Source: Euglena gracilis (Eukaryota > Euglenida > Euglenophyceae > Euglenales). Taken from it: a stretch of 64,000 nucleotides of DNA. The position numbers and the translations under genes were made by a program. The notes below the pieces were generated by a model. That model was not told where the DNA came from. It saw only the letters and a list, made by a program, of their open reading frames with translations, and searched no databases. Location: NCBI GenBank assembly GCA_039621445.1, contig CP154955.1:30325471-30389470 (forward strand), read 5' to 3'. This document shows positions 1 through 37,234 of this stretch, piece after piece (the first letter of the stretch is position 1; each line of letters starts with the position of its first letter).

Positions 1-180
1 AATGTTCACGCCCAATTATTTGCGTACGATGTGGGTGCATCCAGACACTGGAGGACTGGGGGGCGAAGTTCACATGGCTATAGTTCCTGAAGCAGTGAGG
101 TTCCCAAAAGGCACTCCGTTACAAGAGAAGAAAAATGCTCCAATTTCGAACGAAGCGTCCTTGGCCGACCTGTGAGCAGG

Positions 181-540
181 GGCTAACCCCCCCCCCCCAC
201 TTATAAACCCCCCGGGGTTTATAGGATCCGGTTTGGTTGGCCGGCCGAAGGGGGGGTTTATAAGTGGGGGGGGTTTATAGGTCCCGGAATTGTTGGTGAA
301 AATCCGACCCCCAAAATGACCCCCAAAACCCCCGAAATTGGCAATTTTTCGGCAAATTTGGACAAAAATGGCATTTTTGAAGATGGTGGGTCTCAAAAAA
401 ATTGCCAAAAAATTAGTTTTTGGGTGGTCTGCGGCCAAAAAAATCGTCCCCGGCGGCTTTCATTTTTCTTCCCCAGGGTTTATAGGTCCCGGTTTGGTTG
501 GTCGGCCCGAGGGGGGGGGTTATAGGTGGGGGGGTCGCTG
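181..540. repeat. TTTATA/poly-C inverted repeat cluster
   Basis: Several short blocks of the form TTTATAAG or TTTATAGG next to runs of C or G occur here in both orientations (about 200-215, 250-285, 478-535), separated by copies of GGTTTGGTTGG. The arrangement can fold on itself and resembles the ends of small non-autonomous elements elsewhere in the window. No coding potential was seen in the first 530 bases. Confidence 0.45.
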
Positions 541-2966
541 AGCTCTTATCCCTTTATGGGTAAGAGCGAAGCTTACCACCGTCGAAATCCCCCCCTCGAC
601 CCCCCCCTCCCCCACCCCCCCCCCGGGTCGGGGCCACCAGGAGAACCGACGGATTATCACCATGATCCCGGCCCGGTTCCCGAATTTTTTTTTTTCAGTC
701 ACGAGCGACTGGATTCCTAGTTTCCGAATCACCTGGGTTTGACCCCCAACTCTCCGCCAGGCCCGAGTTATTCACGCGCGAAGGGGTCCAAACTCGGTAG
801 GATTTTCCCGCCCCCCCTGGATCAGCCCCCCCCCCCTTTGGACTCTGCCATTTCGGCCAAAAAATGTCAATTTTCAAAATATCTCCAAAATGAAGCCAAA
901 TCAAAGGAAATGTCCGGAGACCTAATTTGAAGCCCTTGGAACGCCCCATCCACCGGTATTTTGATTTCCCCGCAACTCCCCGCCTAGCCCGAGATACGGC
1001 CGTTTTCGGCGCAGATGGCCGTTTTGTACACTTTTCCCTCTGTTCGACTTAGCCGTTTTCGGGGGGTGGGGGGTCAAAAAATCGATGTTTTCAAAATTTC
1101 TCGAAAATGATGCAAAATCAAAGGAAATGTCCGGAGACCTAAATTGAAGCCCTTGGAACGCTCTATCTACTGGGATTTTGGTTTCCCCGCAACTCCCCGC
1201 CCAGCCTGAGATACGGGCGTTTTTTGGCCAATTTGGGCCATTTCAGGCCATTTTGTACACATTTCCCTCTGTTCGACTTAGCCGTTTTCGGCCCAAAAAG
1301 TCGAAAAAAATCGAAATTTTTTTTTTGCCCGAAACGATGTTTTTTGGCCTCCCGGACCCAGAAAAACTGTTTTTGAGCCGAAAACGAGCGTTTTTCGACC
1401 CGCCAGCGCCCCGTTTTGGGCCGCCGACCCATTGACTTTGGGTGAAAACCGGGTCGAAAAAGTCGAAAAAAAATCGAAAAATTTTTTTTTTCCCGAAACG
1501 ATGTTTTTTGGCCCCCCGGACCCGAAAAACTGTTTTTGAGCCGAAAACGAGCGTTTTTCGACCCGCCAGCGCCCCGTTTTGGGCCGCCGACCCATTGACT
1601 TTGGGTCAAAACCGGGTCAAAAAAGTCGAAAAAAATCGAAAAAAAATTTTGCCCGAAACGATGTTTTTTGGCCTCCCGGACCCGGAAAACGAGCGTTTTT
1701 CGACCCGCCGGCGCCCCGTTTTGGGCCGCCGACCCATTGACTTTGGGTCAAAACCGGGTCAAAAAAGTCGAAAAAAATCGAAAAAAATTTTTGGCCCGAA
1801 GCGATGTTTTTTGGCCCCCCGGACCCGAAAAACTGTTTTTGAGCCGAAAACGAGCGTTTTTCGACCCGCCAGCGCCCCGTTTTGGGCCACCGACCCATTG
1901 ACTTTGGGTGAAAACCGGGTCGAAAAAGTCGAAAAAAAATCGAAAAATTTTTTTTTGCCCGAAACGATGTTTTTTGGCCTCCCGGACCCGGAAAAACTGT
2001 TTTTGAGCCGAAAACGAGCGTTTTTCGACCCGCCGGCGCCCCGTTTTGGGCCGCCGACCCATTGACTTTGGGTCAAAACCGGGTCAAAAAAGTCGAAAAA
2101 AATCGAAAAAAAATTTTTGGCCCGAAGCGATGTTTTTTGGCCTCCCGGACCCAGAAAAACTGTTTTTGAGCCGAAAACGAGCGTTTTTCGACCCGCCAGC
2201 GCCCCGTTTTGGGCCGCCGACCCATTGACTTTGGGTCAAAACCGGGTCGAAAAAGTCGAAAAAAATCGAAAATTTTTTTTTTGCCCGAAACGATGTTTTT
2301 TGGCCTCCCGGACCCAGAAAAACTGTTTTTGAGCCGAAAACGAGCGTTTTTCGACCCGCCGGCGCCCCGTTTTGGGCCGCCGACTCATTGACTTTGGGTC
2401 AAAACCGGGTCCAAAGAGTCCAAAAAAATCGAAAAATTTTTTTTGCCCGCAACGATGTTTTTTGGCCTCCCGGACCCAGAAAAACTGTTTTTGAGCCGAA
2501 AACGAGCGTTTTTCGTCCGGCTGGCGCCCCGTTTTGGGCCGCCGACCCATTGACTTTGGGTCAAAACCGGGTCAAAAAATCGAAAAAAATTTTTTGGCCC
2601 GAAGCGATGTTTTTGGGCCTCCCGGACCCGGAAAAACTGTTTTTGAGCCGAAAACGAGCGTTTTTCGACCCGCCAGCGCCCCGTTTTGGGCCGCCGACCC
2701 ATTGACTTTGGGTCAAAACCGGGTCGAAAAAGTGGAAAAAAATCGAAAAATTTTTTTTTGCTCGAAACAATGTTTTTGGGCCTCCCAGACCCGGAAAAAC
2801 TGTTTTCGAGCCGAAAATGAGCGTTTTTTGACCCACCGGCGCCTGTTTCTGGCACAAAACGCATGGATTTCAGGCAAAAGAGCTCCATGGAGTGGGCCGG
2901 TATGTATGGAGGGGTCAATGAAGGGGTGGGTGCGCGCTTATTAAGAGCTCAGCACTATTCAAAACC
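530..2966. repeat. Dispersed repeat R, copy 1, with internal satellite
   Basis: This block starts with GTCGCTGAGCTCTTATCCC and ends near TATTCAAAACCTGGT. The same ordered landmarks recur at about 21395-22140: a GAGTTATTCACGCGCGAAGG block, a GGAAATGTCC...GAGA block, one 162-bp unit, then AAAGAGCTCCATGGAGTGGG. A partial copy in reverse orientation lies at about 43500-43760. Copy 1 is longer mainly because its 162-bp internal unit is amplified about tenfold. No conserved protein was recognised. Confidence 0.75.
1320..2850. repeat. Tandem satellite, about 162-bp unit, ten copies
   Basis: Units can be counted by GATGTTTTTTGG-type landmarks near 1335, 1500, 1661, 1803, 1968, 2129, 2293, 2455, 2608 and 2769. 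Spacings are mostly 161-165 bp, with 142 and 153 for units carrying small deletions. Each unit contains GAGCCGAAAACGAGCG and CGACCCATTGACTTTGGG. Units alternate between CGAAACGATG and CGAAGCGATG variants, hinting at a higher-order dimer. Open frames on both strands follow from the lack of stops in the unit and are not genes. Confidence 0.9.
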
Positions 2967-3040
2967 TGGTTTTATAGGTGGGGGGGTTTACACTGCCTCC
3001 TGGACACGAAGTGGGGAACGGGCATATATGTCCCCCGCAG

Positions 3041-3506
3041 ATGGAACGGGGAGCGGCGGGTCATTGGGGACTCCGCCGGTGGGGAGCAGTTCACACCGCT
3101 GCCGGTGATCCACTTCCTGCCGGAGCAGTACCACAAGAAGCCCGACGGCTTCTACTCCGCGCCGCTCTACAAGACCATCGAGCGCCGCGGCAACATCAGC
3201 TCCCTGGGCCGACCGGGGCCGCATATTGTGTGCGTGCATGTGCATGCATGCCCGTGCGTCTGCGCGTGCGCCTACGCACGCATATGCATGTGTGTGCATG
3301 CACGCGTATGTTGTGGATGTGCGTGCATGTGTGATGAACACGTTTGCTAATCTGCCACCAATCCCCCCCCCCAACCCAACCAGTCGCCCATGCCGCCCCG
3401 GGGCCAGTCCACCAACTTCATCCTTGCAGTGGAGCTGCCCTCCGACAAACCGGAGGACTACTGGGTGCAGAAAGGCGCCGCCCTTGTCTGCGCCTTGAAC
3501 GACTGA
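3041..3506 (+). CDS. Dynein heavy chain, last two exons (C-terminal end)
   Basis: Two exons encode the extreme C-terminus of a dynein heavy chain, the ATP-driven minus-end motor of cilia and cytoplasm. Exon A (3041-3227) follows a CCCGCAG acceptor and encodes the family's closing pattern: [22 protein letters not shown], then [18 protein letters not shown]. Exon B (3384-3506) encodes [19 protein letters not shown] and ends in CALND before TGA at 3504. Phase 0 matches at both sides of the intron when the donor is taken as ATT|GTGTGC. In known dyneins the two pieces are nearly contiguous (...STTGHSTNFV...), so about ten extra residues at the junction are either real or a mis-set border. The AAA+ motor lies upstream of the window. 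The axonemal or cytoplasmic class cannot be decided from this tail. Confidence 0.88.
3228..3383 (+). repeat. Dynein intron starting in GT/GCAT microsatellite
   Basis: The intron begins directly with GTGTGCGTGCATGTGCATGC-type alternation that runs to about 3330. It then has a C-rich tract before the AG at 3382-3383. The donor is embedded in the microsatellite, as for other genes in the window. Confidence 0.6.
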
Positions 3507-6500
3507 CCTTTGTCTGTTTCCTGGCCCCTGCCGACCCCCTGCTTATCGAGATAAGTGACAGTCTCACAGCCTTTGGTGGGGAGTGCCCCCCATTTGACTG
3601 CTGGGGGGGGGGGGAGCTTCTCTGAACTTTTGTCTCTCGGGGGGGGGGCAAAAATCTTGGCAAGGCTGAGCAGAAATGCGTTCTTTTGTCCCGCCTCCCA
3701 AAGGGTGGCGGGACGGAAGCGATTTCTCAATGAAGATTCTCTGAACAGATCAACAAAAAATGGTCTGGTGCGGGACACCAATTTGCTGTGCAGACACCAA
3801 TTTTTTTGTGGTCACTTGTCCTAGCCCGCGTTTGTCTGTCCGCTTTTTTTTTTCGCTGTTTTTTTTCACGAAAAGTTCACGTGTTCCCGTAAATTTTTGT
3901 TCTGAACATTTCCGATGAAATTTCTGGGTTGGTTCCACCCTGAAATAAAGGACCACTGTGGCCCCGTTTTGGGCACTTTAGGGGTTTTGCTGAATCAAGA
4001 ATTTTCGGCCTTTTTGTGTCGATTCTGTTACAGTCACCTCAACACACCTTGGGCAGGACCCTTCCTCCCCCCGACTTTTTTGATGTCGGCCAAAAGGGAA
4101 GTCCCTCAACAACACCCCAGACTGAGCTTTCATGCTCACTGCAGAGGGTTGTACCTCATTCCCCCCCCCCCCCACCCGGTGGGTCACAGCAGCTCTAGCC
4201 GGGATATTGAGATGCCCCCACTGTTGCAATCCAATCAGTTTCCCTTCAATCTCCCCCACCGCAGGAAATATCCTGAAAAGTTATTTATCCAATTGGGTAT
4301 TTCATTTCAACAGAGCAGAGAACTGACCTCAGAAACACATCTCGCAGAAATGAAGTTAAAGAGCTTTGTAAAAGAGGCTGAATTCGTTTTTCAGAAGCCC
4401 ATCCGCCGTTGCTTGCTGAAATTGGGTGGTGAAATCTGCCGAAAAAGGGGTAGAGAACATGGTCCGGGTCCCATTCACAAAAAACAAGGGGACAGCGCTC
4501 GCTTACGGGAACCCATACGCAATTTCATGTTCACGGTTTTCCGCAAAATTGTTTTTAAGCATGTTTACAGAAAACGTAAACCTCCTCCACCACACAACCT
4601 TTGTTTTTTTTGGGCCCCTGAACGTTTATGGGAGCCTCTGAAGTATCGGCGGGGTGGAATAATCCCAGAACCATTTCAGAACCCCTCGGGACTTTCCTGG
4701 CATTTTTTTTTTCAGGGCAAAATCGGAAAAATCGACCCGAATCGGACTTTTTCCGGGTGGGCAGACAACGCGGGCTAGGCTTGTGGCACCAAAGATTTTT
4801 GTTTGCTTCACCTGTGTGCAGCCAAAAAGGATTTTGGTTCAGGTTTGGGCACGACGACTTTTCATGTTGCTCAATGTTGCTCAAGCTTACTAGGAATCTA
4901 CTCAACCTTACTATCTGCCACATTTGTGATGGGCAGCTAATTAAACTGAAATGGCTGGAGAAATGCCAGCGTCCAGCCTGGAATATAAAAATTTCAGTGT
5001 GAAAATCCATCGAAGTACAGCTTTTTATTAATCACTCAGTTTATATTTGATCAGAGAAATCAAAATTCCATCAACCAAAAACACTGCCTCGCCTTGTCTT
5101 GCAAAATTATACATTATGAACAGCTTTGTTGAATGTCATTCGTTGGACGAAGCTGTACCAAAGTTCTCATGGGATTTCTCTTCAAAAGCTACCGCACATT
5201 TTTATTGTCAGTAGACTGCCAGAGCCCCCACTTTTTGTCCCTCTTTCAACTTCAACTTCAAGTTAACAGTCATTCCCTTGGACAACGTCCAGGTCCGCGA
5301 TGGAAATTAGGCAGCGTGTGGGGAGGATTCGTACCACAGCATGGACATTCTTATACAGGGGGTCCAGATGGGTGGCTTGCACCGCTGTTGCACCGGCTCA
5401 GATCAAAATTTCCATTTCCTCTGAAAATGTGGCGATGTCAATGTGACCATTTTTTCTCCCCACGAGGCGACCCCGATGTTGAAGTTGGGAAACCGTTCTC
5501 TGTAAGCAGTTTGAAGAAATTGTGACATCAGTGCCAGATGCCGAAGGGGGGAGGCGTTGCACAACAGTTCGCAAGGGACAGTATTTTTTATGACAACAGT
5601 ATTGTTTGGGGGTGGGGGTTGCACCATGGCCATGCAAGGGGAGGGGGTTATCAACTTTCTGACTTAGAATCCACAGCTCAACCTGCTCCGAGGTCAACAG
5701 ATGTTCAAACCCTTCTTTGTGCTTCCCATCCCAAATGTTGGACAGCAGAAACTTTGTTTTGCAACCTGAACTGAATGCAATGGCCGCAGGAGCCTGGCAC
5801 CATCCATTTTGCCAGTGTCCGCCGTGAAAGCCACCGTGAGTTGACCTCCCACTCCCTCCCCCCCTCTCACGTCCCACAGTCTTGTCCTACTGCACCATCT
5901 CTTTCCTAAACCCCCCACCCCAGCGCCGTTCTCAACTCCCCCCTCCTCTGTGCTCCTGGTTGCTGTGCACATGTCTGTCCCCTCCGGTTCGGCCCTACCA
6001 CTGCAAGGTGTTGCATGTTGCTGAGCCGCCTCGTGTGGTGCGGGGAACGGGCAAAAGGCAGCAGTCCTGTGTCCGGGACTGCGGACTGTGGGTAATTATT
6101 TGTCTCCCTGAACCTTTGGTTTTGGCGGTCAGATGAAGGGTTGTTATGCCCCCCTGCTCCAACCAAGGCCGTTGTGGGTCCTCCTTTTTTTGGCCAAAAA
6201 TGGCCTAAAGTGACTGGAAAGTTGCCGGTTTCCTGAGTGGCCGACCCCCCCCCCCCCCGGGGGTATTGACTGACTTGTTTCCGAAAAAAGTGACTGACTG
6301 GTTTTTCGAAGAGTGGAGTGACCCCCCCCTGGGGGTCGGTAAAAAATTGTGTGGTCCTCCCTCCCAGAGATAGATAGGAAGCCCTTCAGTTTTGAGATAG
6401 GTGGTACAGTCCCGTGTCCCTCCCTCCGCCGTGGTCCCATTTTTGCTGCCAGCCAGGTCAAATAAATGTTCAAATAATCCTTGTCTCTCGCCGTCAAGAA

Positions 6501-6941
6501 CAATGCCCTTGAACAATTGTCTCAGAAGGGCAGACCTACCCTCCCAGTCCCATGTTTCTCTCGCCCCTGGACCAGCAACCACATCTGGATTGTTCTGCAG
6601 CTTCAATCCCCACAGGGGTGCAGGCAGTAAGTTGTCACATGGAATCCTAAGGCATTGGTTTTTTGAGTTCTCGTTGGGTTGGGGATGCACACCCCAACGC
6701 ACTTTGAGGCTTTCAGTCATGCCCTCCCCCAATCCCGGTCGGGGCGTTGATGGGCTTTCGAGGGAATCAATTGATTGCTTTGCTGGCTTTTTTTCCCAAC
6801 AAATTCCACCCCCATTGGAATGACTTTGAAATGCCCCTGACGTGCTCTCCCCGCCCTCAGGGCGTTTCCTGGCAAAACCCCGCCGCTGCAGAGGATGCGA
6901 TCCGCCTGCCTTCCACTCAGGGTGCAGTCCCCTGTGTGGCG
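3507..6941. other. Intergenic region, no supported gene
   Basis: I see no exon-like high-GC3 stretch between the dynein stop and the next start codon. Long poly-C and poly-G runs occur at about 3605, 3642, 4160 and 6245. Around 6215-6365 a repeat carries GTGACTGACTGG-type direct repeats and a C-run/G-run pair. An open frame at 3915-4778 has no recognisable domain, mixed codon use and no splice context, so I did not call it. Confidence 0.5.
6215..6365. repeat. GTGACTGACTGG dispersed repeat, copy 1
   Basis: Contains AAAGTGACTGGAAAG, then AAAGTGACTGACTGGTTTTT, a GAGTGGAGTGACCCC block and GGGGGTCGGTAAAAA ending in TGTGTGGTCC. The same ordered blocks occur at about 23815-24000, 24185-24300 and 24555-24690, so this is an interspersed non-coding family. 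Confidence 0.6.
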
Positions 6942-32283
<25,342 letters not shown>

Positions 32284-33854
32284 GGCTGCCCCGCTGGGCA
32301 GGGCCCCCGCCCCGACCGGCCGCTGGCTGGCTCTGGGTAGGACCGCTCCTGACCGGCCCTTTCCGGAATGACCCATCAAGGCCAATGGCTCTGTGGTGTG
32401 GTCGTCTGGCGATTCTCGGAGTTGTGACAAGTGGAACTGCGCATCCTAAGTTTTGAATCATTCTTTAATTGTTCAATTGGTCGATTTGCAGGTCGAAGTT
32501 TATGACGACCTTTTTTTTTGAGATGTGGCAAGCAGATTTTGGTATTTACCTTTGTCTCAGGGAACCTCCGGATGAGCTTGAAGAGGAACGTTCAGGGATT
32601 GAAAGCCCTCTGTACGCAGGTTTCTTAATCAAATTTTTTTTGGATTCATCAATCAAAAGCTAATCTTTTTGAGAAATCGGCATTCATGCCATGAAGGTGA
32701 GCACTTTGGATTTGGAAGGTTGGTTCACTTGTGGATGCCACACCTTTTCTTGACATCCAATGTTATTTGGGGCGGAATTATCATTGGGGTGGAATTATGG
32801 CATTCCCCACACAGAAAGTGCCCCCCCCCCCATGTCACCAAGTGAATCTATGGTCCAGATTGACGTCGGGGGTACCCGGGACCCCCCAAAGGTCAAAATT
32901 TCCCTTCCGGCGCTTCATTTTTGACAAGTTTGACAATTTTATCAAAACGCGTGAAAACTGCATTTTGGGTCGCTTCTGAGGGTCAATTCGAGCTGGGCCA
33001 AATGTTCCACTTTTAGCTGTGCCGTTGTTTGGGGCATGGGGTGACCCTAACTTTGAACTGGGGCATGGATTCTGCATGTGTTCAGTGCATCAGGAGGGAG
33101 TGCCCACTCGGCTCCAACCTGGTCCATGTCGCAAAAATGCTGCAACTCTGTTTTGAGGTTCACATTCAAATTTTGGGAACCAAACTGAATGAGCGTCTTG
33201 CACACATTTTGAGGTGACGATCCAGTGATGCTCTGTGACGTTTTGATATTTTGCCATGTTTCTGTTTCGTCCTGTTGGTATTGCTCCCCAGTATTGGTTG
33301 GAGGGGGGCACCATTCCTTTGCGGCAACCCGCTTCCTGGCCGTCAGCCTTCCTGCCCCTTCCCTCCGCCACATGTGTGTGTGTGTGTGTATTTGTGTTCC
33401 GCAGGCGCTCCCTGTCCCCCCCGGTCCTCCCGGCCCCGGGGGCACGGGCCGGGCCGCCTCCAGGTGCCTCTCCCATGCTGCGCCTCCCCCATGCCAGGGG
33501 CAGGGTTTGCTGTGAGGAGGGTGGCTGGAGTTGAGGTCGGCCCTCTGGGCACGCGCCCATCGACAAATGCATACGCAGGTGAGTTCTTTCCTGAGAAACA
33601 TGTGTTATCTTTGGAGGATGCATCAAATAGGAGATGTGATACGGTCAAAATCCATGAGGCATCTGTTCATAATGATGGAATGATGAAAATGGCAACGACG
33701 ATGGTGCTGATAGTAACTATGGTGACGGAAACGCTTGCAGCAATTGAATAATGCAAAAATAAATAACATGAAAAGACAAAAACAAAAAGGAGTAATTCAA
33801 AAGTTTGCAGGTTAAAAGGTTCGGACCTCCCCCCCCCCCCACCGTTGAGTGGGG

Positions 33855-34075
33855 GGGGTGGGGGGGTGGGTGGGTGGGTGGGCACATGCATGCCTGCCTG
33901 CCTGCCTGCCTGCCTGCCTGAATGCATGGATGGATGGATGGATGGATGGATGGATGGATGGATGGATGGATGGATGGATGGATGGATGGATGGATGGATG
34001 GATGGATGTATGCATGTATGTACGCGTGTATGTCTGCATTCATGTATGTATATATTTTTGATGCATGCATGAAGG
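33855..34075. repeat. (GGTG)n, (GCCT)n, (GGAT)n compound microsatellite
   Basis: GGGTGGGTGGG, then about seven GCCT units (33893-33920), about 20 GGAT units (33927-34008) and degenerate ATGT/GCAT repeats to about 34075. Confidence 0.95.
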
Positions 34076-35052
34076 CATGGGCATGTGAATGTCTGCATAC
34101 AGGCATAAATATTTGAATGTTTCAAAGTGTGAAGGAAAAGTGCGGAGGGAAAATGATTGAGAAAAATGGAGAGATATTTTACTTTATTTCAACCTCCTCT
34201 GCCATTCTCTAGCGAGAAATTCAGGTAAAGTATTCCTGCTGAAGGGAATGTTTGTTGGTAGTAACAAACCATGTGAAGACAGGTATGCTCAGGGACACTC
34301 AGGATATTTTTATGTTTTGGATCAATCCCATTGCAGATTGTGTTCTCTTCCCCTGAAATCCTTCCGAATTATGTGGCCGGGACTCCACCTCCAGTGGTCA
34401 AACTGCGACAAATCCCTACAAAAATACTGCCCAGCCCCAACAAAGTGTCTGGTGCTGCTGGGAAAGCGGAACCACGCCACACCCTTTCCAATGGCCTCCC
34501 CCAAGCAATCCATGCTCCTGCACAACATTTTCTTCAAGACCTATTCGCTTCGGTCTGGGCGTGGCTGGTGGTCTGGCTTTGTTGCCTCTGCTCCCGGCGC
34601 TCCACTGGGTTGCTGCCACCCAGGCTTCTTTTCAACTCAGAAGCCCCCCTGGGGGTGGGGTGGAGGTGGGTGGGTGGTCTTGTGCCAGGGTATGGGTCAG
34701 GCTGAAGAAATTCCGGCACAAATGCCAGGAATTGTTGAACAAGCTGCCAAAGATGAGAGACAAATGGGGTTCCCTGGGCGGGTGGGGGTCCCCCCTCGTT
34801 TCGTAGGCGTCTTGGAAAGCCGCCTGCTGTCGTCCCCCGTCGCCGACTGCGACTGGCGCCTGGGCCTGTGTCGGCAGGATTGGGGCTGCAGCCACATCTA
34901 TGTGTGGCGATCCCTGCTTCCGCCCCTCATCCAGGGTTTTGTGTGGGTATCCCCATATCTTCCAGGGGAGGTGCTCTCAGAAGTGAGTGGGGGAGTGAAG
35001 CTTGCTCATTCTTTAAAAAAAAATTGTCAGAATAAATTCTAAATATCTGAAT

Positions 35053-35511
35053 CAGGGGTTTTCTTAAGCCGGAGGGTACCCCATCCCCCGGGGGTGGTCC
35101 AGCCAGCCAGCAGCTCAAATCCAGCCAGCAGCCCGAATTCGGGCTGGGAGCCCCCCCCCCCCCGGGGGGGGGGGTCGAGTGAAATAAAGTTACGTCCAGC
35201 CCGGCCGGAGGCCGGGCCAGCCGGCCGCAGGCTGGCCAGCCAACTGGGCTGCCCAGCTGACCTATCCCTGCATTTTTCCCATCATCACACCTTCCTCCAT
35301 CATAGCCCCCCAGCCTTGAGCTCCATCCATCAAAATGTCGAAAATGGCAAAAATGTTTTGGAAATTTTTGTTTTTCGTCGACCCAGCCCAGCCCAGCCCC
35401 CTCCAGCCCCTCCCCTCCCCCCAATCCCCCCGGGGGGGGGGGCCAGCCAGCAGCTTTTTTGCCAGCCGGAGGCTGGACCCCCCCCCCCCGGGGTCCTTAA
35501 GAAAACCCCTG
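35053..35511. mobile_element. hAT-like MITE A2, 459 bp with 8-bp TSD
   Basis: Begins CAGGGGTTTTCTTAAGCC and ends CTTAAGAAAACCCCTG. Flanks are ATCTGAAT (35045-35052) and ATCTGAAC (35512-35519), 7 of 8 matching. It contains two C-run/G-run hairpins, repeated CCAGCCAGCAGC and TCCATCAAAATGTCGAAAAT, and no protein. It serves as the reference copy of family A. Confidence 0.88.
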
Positions 35512-36223
35512 ATCTGAACACATGGAAATTCTAAATTGTCTAAATAAATTCTTAAATGGGAAAACAATAAGTATAAGTTATGTTTAGTTTTCAGCGAAAC
35601 ACAAAGATCCAAAACAGCAAGATTTCTTGGGGTCTTCTCTTGGGTCAAACTCACTTCAAAATGCTGAAAAATATGAGTGAAGCGCCGTCAGGGATCCCCC
35701 CGAGGGAACTCAATCATTTGGCACAGTTCCCGGTGGCACTCTGTAAAAGAATTTTGAATGAAGATTTGTGATTTTCCTTTTTTTAGTGATCTTTTTTATT
35801 TTTGAGCTTAAATGTGGGATTTTCGGGATCAGAAGGTTGCAAAGAAGCGCAAAACGCATGTTTATGAATCCTTTGGTACACCAGACCCCCAAATTTTCAT
35901 AATATCAACTTTTTTTTATGGAGGGTGGGTCGCAACATATGAATTGTTCTTTGCATCATTTTTTTTTAAAGGCTCTGCGTGGTGTTCTGCATCTTTCGTG
36001 TCTTCTCAGCAACAACGTCCTCACACCAGTTCCAAAAAGAGTTGTCGCACTCTGTCAACCCTTGTTCATGGGGGAACGATCCAGGCCAGATGTTTTTTTT
36101 TAAATTTTTGGATCCCTTGTGGGAATTGGGTGGTTGAGTCTGCCGGACCCCCCCTTGTGGACGCGGGGTTGTGGCCAATTTTGGTGTTTTTTTTTTTTCG
36201 GCGCAAAGCGCTGAAACACTTCT

Positions 36224-36272
36224 TGGCCCCAAAGCTGGCCCCAAAGCTGGCCCCAAAGCTGGCCCCAAAGGT
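36224..36272. repeat. 12-bp tandem repeat, four units
   Basis: GGCCCCAAAGCT repeated four times, next to a GGCGCAAAGCGC palindrome and a C-run/G-run hairpin. Probably part of another small element. Confidence 0.8.
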
Positions 36273-37234
36273 TGGTCCCCCAGACCTCCCTGGGGGTGCG
36301 GTTGTGGTTACCCCCCGGGTCCCCGGGGGGGGGGGCGGTATTGAAAAAATTCCTAGTCTGGACAAGTCCCCACCTCGCTGACATTGAACCCTGCCCTCCT
36401 CCTCCGACCAGGCGGCGTGCTCCGTATGTTCTCCTTGCCGTCCCCCTCCCACCCCTCCCTGATCCTTTGACCCAAAATTCTTCACCGCTGCACCTGCCAC
36501 CGCTGCCCCAGCATTGCTGGTGCGCTCTCCCGGCAGCCGTGTGTCTCACAGGATAGGTTCGGCCAGGTTAGGTTCTCCTCCGGCGATAAATGAGCCACCC
36601 CGGTGGCCTCCCTGTGGTGCTTCAGGGTCAGCTGCCATTGACCAGCACCATTCCAGCTCTCTCTCCTTGGGCCCTCCCCCCTGACCCCCCTGACAGCTTG
36701 AAAGAAAAGCCGAACCCCCCCAGGGGGGATAGGATCGTCTTTTGCGGCTTCTGAATTGCTGCTGCACACAGCTTGTTTCAGGGTTTCTGGTGAACTCTTC
36801 AAGGTTCAATGATCCAGTCAGCCCAGCTGGGTCTTGCTGAGAAGAAAACGTAGCCAGCCGGCCATAAACTGCCCGCCATCCCTAATTGGACATTTGTCAC
36901 TTCAGAAACGTTGGCCAGGGGGGGGTTACAAAGGCCGCTTCTGTGAGGCGGCGGGAGGGCATTTGTGTCCCATTCATGCTGCACAAGTCTGGCAGGAATC
37001 TAGCTTTGGGGAAAACAATGAACACAGCATCGCTGTGCGTCTTCACAATCACACCCTTTTTTTTGACAGTTTTTGAAATGGCCGGCGGGCCATCCGCCAT
37101 GCAGGACAGCCGCGGCGGCGCATTGTCTGCGCCGACCCCCATGCGGGTCGCCAGCAACCCACGCCCACCGACACCTGCCTTTCGCGCCGTCTCCGCAGCC
37201 CCCGTCCGTGCCATCGGTGGCCGGGCCTGGCCCG

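Larger units (their letters stand above)
32284..37234. other. Mostly non-coding; two weak exon candidates
   Basis: No complete gene is supported. A short GC-rich stretch at 33405-33463 (after TTCCGCAG, encoding ALPVPPGPPGPGGTGRAAS, donor CAG|GTGCCT) and another at 34807-34901 (after TTTCGTAG, encoding VLESRLLSSPVADCDWRLGL then CRQDWGCSHIY) have exon-like third positions and splice sites. I could not connect them to each other or to neighbouring genes. A strong-looking donor (ACGCAG|GTGAGT) is at 33578. The rest is microsatellite, MITE A2 and unstructured AT-rich sequence. Confidence 0.3.

Noticed and set aside
1320-2850. Possible CRISPR-like array
   Set aside because: The repeats are about 162 bp, adjoin without unique spacers, and the genome is eukaryotic.
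1163-2944. Long open frames on both strands in the first 3 kb
   Set aside because: They are translations of the 162-bp satellite, open in several frames at once, with no gene-like codon bias.
3915-4778. 287-residue plus-strand open frame
   Set aside because: No domain, no GC3 bias like the real exons, no conserved pattern, and overlapping frames are also open.
33405-33578. Collagen-like GPPGPGG exon as a full gene
   Set aside because: It is a single short stretch with no partner exons. The Pro/Gly content may simply reflect GC-rich sequence.
34248-35042. 264-residue plus-strand frame at 34.2-35.0 kb
   Set aside because: Only a short segment (34807-34901) has exon-like composition. The rest is AT-rich or repeat-derived, so only that segment is kept as a weak candidate.
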